A DNA stretch of 22,854 bases from Paenibacillus sp. oral taxon 786 str. D14 (GCF_000159955.1 NZ_GG695974.1:212991-235844); one strand, 5' to 3'; shown: positions 13,907 to 21,626, numbered from the stretch's first letter. The notes: generated by a model not told the origin, from the letters alone. A program made the numbers and translations.

Positions 13907-15100
13907 ATGGAGCTTCAAAAGGAACTAGGTAAACAAACGGATGGGGCCGCCTTAAAGCCGACGCTTTGGGGCAGCCTGTTCGGCAAAATGGACGTGCGGG
14001 CCTACACGATGGTGGGCGCACTGGTGTTGATCTGGGTGCTGTTTGGCCTGCTGGACCCGACTTTTTTGACGGCGCGGAACTTATCCAACCTGTTTACGCA
14101 AATGTCGGTGACGTCGATTTTGGCGATTGGGATGGTCTTGGTGATCGTCGCCGGGCATATTGACTTGTCGGTGGGTTCCATCGTGGGGTTGACCGGCGGG
14201 CTTGCCGCGATTTTCAGCAACTGGCTGGGGCTGCCGGCGATTGTGGTGATTCTCGCTACGCTGGCAGCTGGCGCGATCTTAGGCTTGCTGCAGGGCTGGT
14301 TGGTCGCCTACAAAATGATCCCCGCCTTTATCGTCACGCTGGGGGGCATGATGGTCTTTCGCGGCACGCTGATGGGCGTGACCAAATCGATGACGATCCC
14401 GGTCTCCGATAAAGTGCTGGCGCTGCTGGGTAACGCGTATTTTGCCTCGGGATTCGGCATCATCCTTGGGATATTGGCCATTGGCCTGATTGTGTGGAGC
14501 ACGCTGCGCAAACGTCGTTCCCGGCAGAAATACGGCTTTGAGGTGGCGCCATTTGCAGTGGACGTGATCAAGATGGCCGCGCTCTCCCTGCTGGTCGTCG
14601 CTTTCGTGCTCGTGATGAATGCCTACAAGGGCATTCCGTTCCCGATCATCTTCGTTATCGCGCTGGCGGCCATTTTCTACTTCCTGTCCACCAAAACAAC
14701 CTTCGGCCGGCACATTTATGCGATCGGCGGCAACCTGGAAGCGGCCCGGCTGTCCGGCATCAATATCCGCCGCAAGACGATGATCGTCTTCCTGCTCAGC
14801 GGGTTGCTGGCGTCCATCGCGTCGATTGTCTTGACGTCGCGCCTCGCTTCGGCGACGATCACCGCCGGGAACATGGCGGAAATGGACGCGATCGCGGCTT
14901 GCGTCATCGGCGGGACATCGCTGATGGGCGGTGCGGGTACGGTGCTGGGCGCCTTAATTGGAGCGCTCGTCATGACCTCGCTCGACAATGGGATGTCGTT
15001 GATGGGGCTGGAGTCGTTCTGGCAATACGTGGTGAAGGGCTCGATCCTCGTCTTTGCGGTTTGGCTCGACATTTCGAATCGGCGTAAAGGGTTGAGATAA
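13907..15100 (+). CDS. xylH: D-xylose ABC transporter permease XylH
   Basis: A 397-residue integral membrane protein with about ten hydrophobic helices, forming the channel of the XylFGH importer. Family stretches are LIWVLFGLLDPTFLTARNLS, ILAIGMVLVIVAGHIDLSVG, FIVTLGGMMVFRG, FGRHIYAIGGNLEAARLSGI and ACVIGGTSLMGGAGTV. A central charged loop (about 200-225, RKRRSRQKYGF) separates the two halves, as in XylH. ATG 13907 uses the GGAGGG at the end of xylG. The strong hairpin after its stop ends the operon. No xylose isomerase or xylulokinase gene follows in this window. Confidence 0.95.
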   Translation: MELQKELGKQTDGAALKPTLWGSLFGKMDVRAYTMVGALVLIWVLFGLLDPTFLTARNLSNLFTQMSVTSILAIGMVLVIVAGHIDLSVGSIVGLTGGLAAIFSNWLGLPAIVVILATLAAGAILGLLQGWLVAYKMIPAFIVTLGGMMVFRGTLMGVTKSMTIPVSDKVLALLGNAYFASGFGIILGILAIGLIVWSTLRKRRSRQKYGFEVAPFAVDVIKMAALSLLVVAFVLVMNAYKGIPFPIIFVIALAAIFYFLSTKTTFGRHIYAIGGNLEAARLSGINIRRKTMIVFLLSGLLASIASIVLTSRLASATITAGNMAEMDAIAACVIGGTSLMGGAGTVLGALIGALVMTSLDNGMSLMGLESFWQYVVKGSILVFAVWLDISNRRKGLR

Positions 15101-15111
15101 GAGGGTGATGT

Positions 15112-15174
15112 AAAAAGACGGCACTTCTTTGGAGCTTGTCCCTGCGGGGTGAACTCCTTGGAAGTGCCGTTTTG
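15112..15174. terminator. Terminator of the xylFGH operon, probably bidirectional
   Basis: ACGGCACTTC (15118-15127) pairs with GAAGTGCCGT (15161-15170). A second stem segment, GGAG/CTCC, lies inside. Plus-strand flank: TTTTGATTG; minus-strand flank: CTTTTTAC. It lies between the convergent xylH and the phosphodiester glycosidase gene and can serve both. Confidence 0.85.
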
Positions 15175-15227
15175 ATTGTTGATGGTCTTACGTTGGTTGG
15201 TCGCTTCGTTGCTGTTGACTTTCTTGC

Positions 15228-16448
15228 TTATTGGTAGGTGACGATCAGCGCATTGCTGATTTTGCGGCCCGGTTGGGTCAGGTATTTCCCGTTATAATAC
15301 AGGCCGCTGGAGGCGCCGCCGTCCAGGTTCATCGCTTGGTACGCGCCGGCTTGCTTCATGATTTCCGCGAGCTGCGGAATCGTGGCGCCGCCGGTGGTCA
15401 GCAGGATCAGCTTATGGTCGCGCGTGAGGCCTAAGGCGCTGCGGGCACCGCCGCCGGTGAGAATTTTCGGGTCCTTGAAGCCCTCCGCTTTGACGTCAAC
15501 GGCTACTTTGCCATTGACCACAAGGCGCGGCCCGGCTTGAAGCGCTCCCTCCATCGTGCCTGCGTTAAAGGCATCGTTGAAGTCATCGCCTGGGATCAAC
15601 CGCGCCAGCAGGTTGGAGTCATAGGTGAAGATGGTGCGCTTGTCGCCGGAAGCTTTCATCTTCAACTCGCCGCCGCTGACGATATAGCCGTAAGGAGCTT
15701 TGTAGGCGTTATCTGTATAAGCGTTGAAGAACGTGCCGTTGATGGCAACGACAGCCTTATGGCGCTTGGCGAGGCTGCTCAGTTCCTCGACCTTGCCGAC
15801 CGCGTCGCCAGCGAGCGCCACCTTCAGGCGGACTTTGGGATCCATCAACGAGATGGTGACCATCTGCGTGGAGAAGGAACGTCCGCCCACTTTAAACGTC
15901 TTGCGCGCGCTGACGATCGCTTTTGAGGCGCCGGCGCTGGTGAGCGCGCTGCGGCTTGTATACGGCAGGGTCAAGCGGGCATCGCCTTGACCCAGGGTAA
16001 CTGAGCCGGCGGTTTTGTCCCATTCCGCCGGCAAATTGAACGTGGCGCTGACGAATTGCAGCGGCACGTAGGTCGCGCCGGCCTGGGTGAACGGCGCGTC
16101 GGCTAGGGTGGTCGGCTCGCCGTTAACCTCGGCCTTGGCGGAGCCGACCTTCAGGATCGCGGACGTGGCTTCGCCCTGCGCGATCGTCAACTGCTGCCGG
16201 GCTGCATCCCACTGAACCTGGATACCGTTCAGTCCGTTTAAGGCCCGGCTGGGCACAAAGGCATGTCCGCTGGAAGCGTCCAGCAGGACGACGTTTTTGG
16301 CAGGCGCCGCCGTCGCCGTGCCTGCGGCGGAGGCGGGAGCGGGGGCAGAGGCCCAACTGATGCCGCCGGAGATGAGGCAGACCAGGGCGAGCCCTAGAAG
16401 CAGCAGGCGTTTCGCAAAGGCGCGATAGAATATGCTCGTTTTGTTCAT
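15228..16448 (-). CDS. Secreted phosphodiester glycosidase-domain protein with copper-amine-oxidase-N-type domain
   Basis: A 406-residue exported protein. The N-terminal signal peptide (LLLLGLALVCLISGG, cleavage after an Ala-rich stretch near residue 40) is followed by a domain of the copper amine oxidase N type (about 50-145; HAFVPSRALN, EVNGEPTTL, YVPLQFVSATF), common in wall-associated Paenibacillus proteins. The C-terminal NAGPA/phosphodiester glycosidase domain (about 180-405) contains VVAINGTFFNAY, YGYIVSGGELK, ALGLTRDHKLILLTTGG and NLDGGASSGLYYNGK. The family may cleave sugar phosphodiesters or act on exopolysaccharide; the substrate here is unknown. AAAGGAG lies 11 bases before ATG 16448 and 8 bases before an in-frame TTG at 16451; either could be the start. 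The open frame continues further upstream only because it runs into repeat copy B. Confidence 0.9.
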   Translation of the reverse strand: MNKTSIFYRAFAKRLLLLGLALVCLISGGISWASAPAPASAAGTATAAPAKNVVLLDASSGHAFVPSRALNGLNGIQVQWDAARQQLTIAQGEATSAILKVGSAKAEVNGEPTTLADAPFTQAGATYVPLQFVSATFNLPAEWDKTAGSVTLGQGDARLTLPYTSRSALTSAGASKAIVSARKTFKVGGRSFSTQMVTISLMDPKVRLKVALAGDAVGKVEELSSLAKRHKAVVAINGTFFNAYTDNAYKAPYGYIVSGGELKMKASGDKRTIFTYDSNLLARLIPGDDFNDAFNAGTMEGALQAGPRLVVNGKVAVDVKAEGFKDPKILTGGGARSALGLTRDHKLILLTTGGATIPQLAEIMKQAGAYQAMNLDGGASSGLYYNGKYLTQPGRKISNALIVTYQ

Positions 16449-16477
16449 CAAGTTGGTTTCTCCTTTTATGTATATTG

Positions 16478-16686
16478 GGAATCGCTTCTTTAGGTAATAT
16501 CGGAAATGTATTCGATTTTTCATATACAAAAGGGTGCCAACGACGAAAAAAATTGGAATATATTCGGTTTTTCATATAGATTTCGATCAATTCTCTCGAA
16601 ACTGGGCAAATATATATGAAATTTCATATACATTCCCTTAAAACCGCAGAAAACGCTGAAATGTATTCGATTTTTCGCATACATTT
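16478..16686 (-). repeat. Dispersed ~207-bp intergenic repeat, copy B (inverted relative to copy A)
   Basis: The reverse complement of this block aligns end to end with 558-764. It has four recurrences of the TATATGAAA...TCGAATA-type motif every ~50 bp and the same intermotif sequences, ending in the shared CCTAAAGAAGC. It lies directly upstream of the phosphodiester glycosidase gene, whose ribosome binding site begins about 15 bp beyond the repeat, so the repeat may supply its promoter or leader. Confidence 0.8.
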
Positions 16687-16726
16687 GGTGCGGAAGGGAA
16701 GTGGAGACGAACTACATTGTGTGGAA

Positions 16727-16920
16727 GGTGAGTGTGGGCGCACCCATACCAATAAACAACGGTTCGAAGGGGAAGTTGAGCTGCATCGACACCAAATAAA
16801 TAACGATAAAATAACGATGCGAGGAGGGGAGCCGCATCCATACCAGTAAATAACGGTTTGGAGGAGATAAACAACGGTGTAAGAGGGGAAGTCACATCCA
16901 CACCAAAAAACGGTGCAAGT
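16727..16920 (-). repeat. Degenerate ~50-bp tandem repeats
   Basis: Four imperfect units can be laid out, starting near 16727, 16770, 16827 and 16885. Each holds a core like GGGGAAGTCACATCCACACC followed by A-rich sequence and AACAACGGT or AATAACGGT. Unit lengths vary from about 35 to 60 bp. Open frames crossing it have repeated WYGCG-like peptides but no ribosome binding sites, so I see no gene here. Confidence 0.6.
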
Positions 16921-16965
16921 GCAACCCCTCACACTGCGTTGCAGCTTTATCCGCCGCATTCACAA

Positions 16966-17065
16966 TCACACCTCATCCACCACCGCTCTCGCCAAGCTCA
17001 CCATCCGTCGTATTCACCGCTATTGTCACGTTCACCACTGCTTTCGCCGCATCCACCGCTTTCAC
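16966..17065. repeat. Low-complexity stretch of TTCACCGCT-like repeats
   Basis: Between the degenerate repeats and the end of the phosphorylase gene the plus strand is a run of loosely repeated CACCGCT/TCGCCGCAT words (for example TTCACCGCTATTG, TTCACCACTGCTTTCGCC, TCCACCGCTTTCACCGC). It reaches into the last codon of glgP. No gene and no clear terminator is visible here for glgP. Confidence 0.5.
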
Positions 17066-18678
17066 CGCATATACAGCTTCCGGTAATACTCCTCCAGCAT
17101 CCGCTTGGTTGAGAATGCCTCGCGGGTGGTTTCGATGCTGCGCTGCATCATCTGCACCCAGCGGGGGCGATCCTCGTAGTAGGCCGGCACGACCCGGTTG
17201 AGCAGCGTGTCGTAGAGCGCTGCGCTGTCATGCCGGTCCAGCTCGTCCGGGTCGGCCGACTCGAAGCCGTCGCCGATCTGCCAGCCGTTCTCGCCGTCCA
17301 GGCAGGCCTCCGGCCACCAGCCGTCGAGGATCGAGCAGTTCAGCACGCCGTTGACGGCGGCTTTCATCCCCGAGGTGCCGCTCGCTTCCAGCGGCCGGCG
17401 CGGGTTGTTCAGCCAAACGTCCGCGCCGCGGGTCAGCTTGGCGCCGATCGTCATGTCGTAGTTTTCCAGAAACACGACGCTGCCAGGATATCGCTTCATC
17501 ATCGCGACCAGGTTGCTGACGATCCGCTTGCCAGTTTCGTCATTCGGATGGGCTTTACCGGAGAACACAAGCTGGATCCGTCCGGATTCAAGGTAAGGTG
17601 CGATTAGGTCCGGACGGGAAAAGATCAGGTCGCTGCGCTTATACGGCGCAGCCCGGCGCGAGAACCCGATCAGCAGCCGCTCCGGATTCAGCTCCACTCC
17701 CGACCGCTCGCGGATCAACCCGATCAGCTCGCGCTTCAACTCCATATGGACGGCCCATACATCGCCGCCCTCGTCATAAGCGCGGAGCATCCGCGGGTCG
17801 GCCCACGTCGGCAGGTGGATCGCGTTGGTGATCCCGATGATCTCCGCGCGCCCGGCCACGTCCTTCCACATGCGGTTTGCGGTCTCCGCATGCAGCGCAG
17901 CCACGGCGTTGGCGCGGCGCGCCAGCCGCAGACCGGCGACGGTCATGTTAAACGGGTTGCCGCCAATCCGCTCCATCTGATCGCGGCTTAACCCGTTAAA
18001 GGCGGACATCGCCTCCAGCAAATCCAGCCCATGGGCTTCGTTGCCTTCCTTGACCGGCGTATGGGTCGTGAACACGACCGTTTCGCGGGTATTCCGCCAA
18101 GCGGATTCGAAGGTCAGCCCGGCCTGCATTTTTTCGCGGATCAGCTCCGTGGCGGCCAGGGCGGCATGCCCCTCGTTGAAATGGTACACCTCTACCGGGA
18201 TGTTCAGCGCGCGCAGCGCCTTTACGCCCCCGATGCCCAGCACGATTTCCTGGGCGATCCGCTCCTCGCCGAAGCCGCCGCCGTATAAGCGAGCGGTAAT
18301 CCAGCCGTTCTCGCTGCCCGGGAGGTCGGTATCAAGCAAATAAAGTGGATTATTGCCAAACTGTTCGGTTTTCCATACTTTGCAAGGAACCTCGGTATTT
18401 TTGATCGTCACCGTGACGGTGATGCCGGTGTCCTCAAGAAACTCGTATTCGTGATCGGTAAACATATCGTAGGGCCGTCCATCCTCGCCGATCCGCTGAT
18501 CGGTATATCCTTGCTTCCACTTGATGCCAACTCCGACGAGCGGAGCGCCGATATCTTTGGCCCCTTTGATAAAATCACCGGCGAGGACGCCAAGTCCTCC
18601 CGCATACATTTTAAAATCGGAATGAAGACCGTACTCCATGCTGAAATAAGCAACGGTAGGGAGCTGCCTTTCGCCCAT
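17062..18678 (-). CDS. glgP: Alpha-glucan phosphorylase, short form
   Basis: A 538-residue glycosyltransferase family 35 enzyme that releases glucose 1-phosphate from glycogen or maltodextrin with the help of pyridoxal phosphate. N-terminal VAYFSMEYGLHSDFKMYAGGLGVLAGDF is typical of the short bacterial/archaeal phosphorylases. Also present are the active-site segments VYHFNEGHAA, GFSRRAAPYKRSDL, VFSGKAHP and NPRRPLEASGTSGMKAAVNG, where Lys439 is the cofactor lysine. It is clearly shorter than the ~800-residue E. coli type, but it carries both ends of the short form and does not look truncated. ATG 18678 follows AAAGGAGGT by 7 bases; an upstream in-frame start at 18702 has no such site. It is monocistronic, with a cre-like sequence upstream. 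No other glycogen genes are near. Confidence 0.92.
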   Translation of the reverse strand: MGERQLPTVAYFSMEYGLHSDFKMYAGGLGVLAGDFIKGAKDIGAPLVGVGIKWKQGYTDQRIGEDGRPYDMFTDHEYEFLEDTGITVTVTIKNTEVPCKVWKTEQFGNNPLYLLDTDLPGSENGWITARLYGGGFGEERIAQEIVLGIGGVKALRALNIPVEVYHFNEGHAALAATELIREKMQAGLTFESAWRNTRETVVFTTHTPVKEGNEAHGLDLLEAMSAFNGLSRDQMERIGGNPFNMTVAGLRLARRANAVAALHAETANRMWKDVAGRAEIIGITNAIHLPTWADPRMLRAYDEGGDVWAVHMELKRELIGLIRERSGVELNPERLLIGFSRRAAPYKRSDLIFSRPDLIAPYLESGRIQLVFSGKAHPNDETGKRIVSNLVAMMKRYPGSVVFLENYDMTIGAKLTRGADVWLNNPRRPLEASGTSGMKAAVNGVLNCSILDGWWPEACLDGENGWQIGDGFESADPDELDRHDSAALYDTLLNRVVPAYYEDRPRWVQMMQRSIETTREAFSTKRMLEEYYRKLYMR

Positions 18679-18716
18679 GGGAATACCTCCTTTGCTATGC
18701 AAACGTCATGCTGCAC

Positions 18717-18730
18717 TGAAAGCGATTTAC
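18717..18730. promoter_or_regulatory. Weak cre-like site upstream of glgP
   Basis: TGAAAGCGATTTAC (18717-18730) matches 12 of 14 positions of the cre consensus TGWAANCGNTNWCA and has a perfect left half. It lies 39-52 bp upstream of the glgP start. Catabolite control of a glucan phosphorylase would make sense, but the match is short of conclusive. Confidence 0.3.
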
Positions 18731-18853
18731 GCTATTAGTGTAGTCCGGAGGCGGGCGGAAGGTGACTGAAGGGGGATTGGCCCGTGAGAGCGGGGAGAGA
18801 GAGGCAGCGGGGAAATGGGGGATTACTGCGTTAACACCCGGGAAGAAATTCGC

Positions 18854-19447
18854 TTAAGCCGGGCCATATTCATCCGGGCGGATGTCGCTGTCAACGTAAG
18901 CCCGCTCCTGTTCTTCGCTAGCGATTGCTTGAATTTCTTCGGAACCGATGTTGATGTAGACGTAACCGTCCTGGGCTTGCTTCTTTAAGGCACGTTCCTT
19001 AAAATATTTCGGGCTTGCCTCGCCCGACTCCTCGTCATAGACGAGCAGAATACCATCGGTCTTCCGGAATAGCAGCTCGTCCCGGCCCGCAAACTGCCAA
19101 GGGCCGAGGTAAGGATCTTTGCTCGCTGCAGCATAATGGTCGACCTGGCGAAGAATTTGCGAATAGTAGTCTTTTTTCTCATCGCTCCATTTCTCTTCTT
19201 GACGGCTGTAGGCGGTGATGATCGAGCATTTCAGCTGGGGGTACCGCTTCCTCAACTCAAACACAGCTTCGCAAGCCCACAGATCCACGCCGTATTGGCC
19301 GGGGGTAATGACCCACTCTAACCCTTCTTCCAACAAGGGGATGAGGCGATGGGTGATCGCTTGACGGATATAGGGAATGCCTGGGTGCTTCTGGTTGTAA
19401 ATACCGAGCTCATGGGCGCGGTAACCGGTGACGAGCAGATTTTTCAA
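18854..19447 (-). CDS. ypsA: YpsA-family protein (DUF1273, SLOG superfamily)
   Basis: A 197-residue cytosolic protein of the YpsA family, which in Bacillus subtilis is about 180 residues and linked to cell division and oxidative stress. It starts KNLLVTGYRAHELGIYNQKHPG, the typical YpsA N-terminus, then has WVITPGQYGVDLWACEA, QVDHYAAASKDPYLGPWQF and DGILLVYDEE. The SLOG fold binds nucleotide-like ligands. TTG 19447 is the start, with AAGGAG about 9-10 bases upstream. The C-terminal tail (after about 180) is longer and acidic. A good promoter lies at 19503-19530. Confidence 0.93.
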   Translation of the reverse strand: MKNLLVTGYRAHELGIYNQKHPGIPYIRQAITHRLIPLLEEGLEWVITPGQYGVDLWACEAVFELRKRYPQLKCSIITAYSRQEEKWSDEKKDYYSQILRQVDHYAAASKDPYLGPWQFAGRDELLFRKTDGILLVYDEESGEASPKYFKERALKKQAQDGYVYINIGSEEIQAIASEEQERAYVDSDIRPDEYGPA

Positions 19448-19502
19448 GTTGATAACTCCTTAGCTTCAGTTGTTCCTAGGGCCGATCGCGGCCACGTAAC
19501 GT

Positions 19503-19530
19503 ATTATACCTTGCTATCCCTTCCCGGCAA
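19503..19530 (-). promoter_or_regulatory. Sigma-A promoter of ypsA
   Basis: On the minus strand, TTGCCG (19530-19525) and a perfect TATAAT (19508-19503) are 16 bases apart. Transcription would start about 50 bases ahead of the TTG start codon. Confidence 0.6.
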
Positions 19531-19658
19531 AAACAAAAACACCGCTTCGCGCAGGAGGAAGACCTCACCGGCTCGGCGGTAGATGTTTGACATTGATCAT
19601 ACGCGGGATCAGGCAGATCGCCCAAGCCCATGGCAGCGGTTACAAAAAACGCGACCCA

Positions 19659-19769
19659 TTAACCGTGAATCGAGAGTAGGGTAAATACCGTGTAGAACAC
19701 TGCGTAAAAAACACCCAGCCCAACAATCCATAGAAAAGCGTTGCCTTTCAATTTCTCCGGTTGCCACAT
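19659..19769 (-). CDS. Small single-helix membrane protein, 36 residues
   Basis: ATG 19769 follows AAAGGAG by about 9 bases and the frame ends at TAA 19661-19659. The product starts MWQPEKLKGNAFLWIVGLGV, continues with a hydrophobic helix (about 12-33, ending FTLLSI) and ends HG. A strong ribosome binding site, a clean positive N-terminus and one membrane helix support a real gene despite its size. No family is recognised. It stands alone between ypsA and the 19948 gene, with operator-like dyads upstream (19809-19881). It might be a small regulator or stabiliser of a membrane complex. Confidence 0.65.
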   Translation of the reverse strand: MWQPEKLKGNAFLWIVGLGVFYAVFYTVFTLLSIHG

Positions 19770-19808
19770 GAGGACTCGCTCCTTTACGTTTCACTGGACT
19801 TACAAATG

Positions 19809-19881
19809 TGAACAAATTGTGTCTGACTTAATTATTGAACATTTTGTGTCAAAAATCAAACAATTTATTGAACGAATTCAA
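19809..19881 (-). promoter_or_regulatory. Repeated dyads upstream of the 36-residue protein gene
   Basis: On the minus strand, GACACAATTTGTTCA (19823-19809) and GACACAAAATGTTCA (19850-19836) match at 13 of 15 positions, with starts 27 bp apart. Each is itself roughly dyadic (GACACA/TGTTCA). A third GTTCAATAA lies within TTGAACGAATTCAA (19868-19881). TTGACA at 19851-19846 could be a -35. This looks like a control region for a repressor or activator binding in tandem. Confidence 0.4.
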
Positions 19882-19899
19882 ACTTTTTTTGAAATCAAC

Positions 19900-19926
19900 A
19901 AAAAACCATGCCCCGTAAGGCATGGT
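19900..19926 (-). terminator. Terminator of the 19948-20460 gene
   Basis: ACCATGCC (19905-19912) pairs with GGCATGGT (19919-19926) around a 6-base loop. On the minus strand the stem is followed by TTTTTTG. It lies 22 bp beyond the gene stop. Confidence 0.88.
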
Positions 19927-19947
19927 CGGTCGCTCGAGTTTCAGTTA

Positions 19948-20460
19948 TTATCCTTTAAATGGGGAAAAGCCTTCCTCCGCCAAATACTCTCCGGCTTCCT
20001 CGCGGGTTTCGAAGGCCATCTCCAGGCTTAATCCGGAGTAGATATACCACAAATCATCCTCGTATTTGAGCGTCAGCTTCTCGCCTTTGGCATTTGCCCA
20101 CACACCCCCGGTTGAGGTGTTCTGCAGGGAAGCGTCTTTCGATCCGGAGTTCACAGAGGGTGAAACGCTGTCTTCGTCCTTCCGGACGGACAAAGCGGTA
20201 ATTGACGCCTTGACCAGGCGGCGCAGCTCGGGCTCCGCCATGTCCCGAATATTCACGAATCCTTTGGCATCGGTCTCATAACCGTCCAGCAGCCCGGCGT
20301 AAACAAACCCGTTCCCGTTGGGGTGCAGGTGGTAGACGACGGTCTTTTTATCATAAACGCTGCCTTCATAGTGGAAATTTACCCGGCCCAGCGATACGTT
20401 TCTTTGTTCCAGCTCAGGGAATGATTTGAAGATTTCCAATTTCTGCTCAAATGTCAGCAT
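19948..20460 (-). CDS. Conserved-looking hypothetical protein, 170 residues
   Basis: I do not recognise the family. The N-terminal half (MLTFEQKLEIFKSFPELEQR, VNFHYEGS, KKTVVYHLHPNGNGFVYAGL, FVNIRDMAEPELRRLV) looks like a compact alpha/beta domain. A Ser/Asn/Asp-rich linker (about 97-115) follows, then a C-terminal module WANAKGEKLTLKYEDDLWYIYSG...EEAGEYLAEEGF. The protein has no signal peptide or membrane segment. ATG 20460 is chosen over TTG 20469 because GAGAGG lies 9 bases before it and overlaps poorly with the TTG. It is divergent from the second oxidoreductase, and both its promoter and terminator can be seen, so it is a monocistronic expressed gene. Confidence 0.8.
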   Translation of the reverse strand: MLTFEQKLEIFKSFPELEQRNVSLGRVNFHYEGSVYDKKTVVYHLHPNGNGFVYAGLLDGYETDAKGFVNIRDMAEPELRRLVKASITALSVRKDEDSVSPSVNSGSKDASLQNTSTGGVWANAKGEKLTLKYEDDLWYIYSGLSLEMAFETREEAGEYLAEEGFSPFKG

Positions 20461-20517
20461 GCAGCCCAACCTCTCAAATGGCGAAATTGCGGGGGCTTGT
20501 CCTTCCCGCGTCTATTG

Positions 20518-20526
20518 ATTATAGCA
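20518..20526 (-). promoter_or_regulatory. Extended -10 promoter of the 19948-20460 gene
   Basis: On the minus strand the sequence reads TGCTATAAT, a perfect -10 with the extended TGN motif. No convincing -35 is seen. The start of transcription would be about 50 bases before the ATG. Confidence 0.5.
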
Positions 20527-20574
20527 TATCGGACGCTCCAATTCGTTCCGTTTCCCCATCGGCGGGTTAGCAGT

Positions 20575-20580
20575 TATAAT
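20575..20580 (+). promoter_or_regulatory. Possible -10 of the second oxidoreductase gene
   Basis: A perfect TATAAT lies 38 bp upstream of the ATG. The expected -35 position is GC-rich and does not match, so this is a tentative promoter. Confidence 0.35.
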
Positions 20581-20617
20581 GAATGGAAGATGAATCGAGC
20601 AAAGGAGGAAGGAACGA

Positions 20618-21604
20618 ATGGGAGAGGCGACGATCAAGTGGGGAATTTTAGCGGCTGGGGGAATTGCCGAATCGTTTGCGGGGGATTTGGCGCATGCGAG
20701 CAACGGCGAAGCCTATGCCATCGGTTCGAGAAATCTGGAGAAGGCCAAGGCGTTTGCTGAGAAATTTGGGATTCCTAAAGCGTATGGAAGCTATGAGGAA
20801 CTGGTCGCCGACCCGGAAGTCGATGCCGTCTATGTAGCTACACCGCATCCTTACCATAAGGAAAATGTGATGATGGCACTGCGTGCGGGAAAAGCTGTCT
20901 TATGCGAGAAGCCGTTTACGGTCAATGCCGCCGAATTGGAGGAACTGGTAGCCTATGCCCGCGAACACAAGCTGTTCCTGATGGAAGCGATGTGGACGCG
21001 GTTCCTGCCAGTCATCCGCCGGGTGCGGGAATGGCTGGCGGCCGGACGGATCGGCGAAGTGCGCATGGTGAAAGCGGACTTTGGTTTCCGCGCCGGCTGG
21101 GATCCGGCCGGGAGGCTGCTTAACCCCGAGCTTGGCGGCGGGGCGCTGCTGGACGCCGGCATCTACCCGGTTTCGTTTGCGTCGATGGTGCTGGGGCCGC
21201 ACCCGCAAAGCATCCAAAGTACGGCGCATATCGGGGAAACCGGGGTCGATGAGCACTTCTCCGTATTGTTGACCTATGAAAATGGGGCTGTCGCTTCCTT
21301 AAACGGCGCCGTGCGGTTGGCGATCGGCAACGATGCTTATATTCATGGAACGAACGGCAAGATATACATTCCCGGGTTCCTTAACGCGACCACGGCCACG
21401 TTGTATATCGATGGGGAAGAGCCTGAGACCGTGACCGATGATCGGACCTTTAAAGGTTACACCTATGAGGCGGAAGCCGTCGGTCTGGCCCTGAACGCCG
21501 GGTTGACCGAAAGCAGCGACATTTCGCTCGATGAATCGCTGGCTATCCTGCGCTTGATGGATCAGATTCGCGGGCAATGGGGGCTGAAATATCCGTTTGA
21601 ATGA
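20618..21604 (+). CDS. Gfo/Idh/MocA-family oxidoreductase (dihydrodiol dehydrogenase-like)
   Basis: A 328-residue NAD(P)-dependent enzyme and paralogue of the 4308 gene. The Rossmann domain begins IKWGILAAGGIAESFA, followed by AIGSRN, DAVYVATPHPYHKEN and CEKP at 96-99. The C-terminal domain has LMEAMWTRFLP and GGGALLDAGIYPVSFA, which are characteristic of the dimeric dihydrodiol dehydrogenase/NADP-xylose dehydrogenase-like branch. Which sugar or diol it uses cannot be told from sequence. ATG 20618 follows AAAGGAGGAAGG by about 5-8 bases. The SEC-C gene begins 22 bp after its stop and may be cotranscribed. Confidence 0.92.
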   Translation: MGEATIKWGILAAGGIAESFAGDLAHASNGEAYAIGSRNLEKAKAFAEKFGIPKAYGSYEELVADPEVDAVYVATPHPYHKENVMMALRAGKAVLCEKPFTVNAAELEELVAYAREHKLFLMEAMWTRFLPVIRRVREWLAAGRIGEVRMVKADFGFRAGWDPAGRLLNPELGGGALLDAGIYPVSFASMVLGPHPQSIQSTAHIGETGVDEHFSVLLTYENGAVASLNGAVRLAIGNDAYIHGTNGKIYIPGFLNATTATLYIDGEEPETVTDDRTFKGYTYEAEAVGLALNAGLTESSDISLDESLAILRLMDQIRGQWGLKYPFE

Positions 21605-21626
21605 AATGAAGAAGGAGTAGTTTTAC

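Noticed and set aside
16449..16529. 27-residue N-terminal extension of the phosphodiester glycosidase protein
   Set aside because: It is encoded mostly by repeat copy B and would bury the signal peptide; AAAGGAG supports the start at 16448 or 16451.
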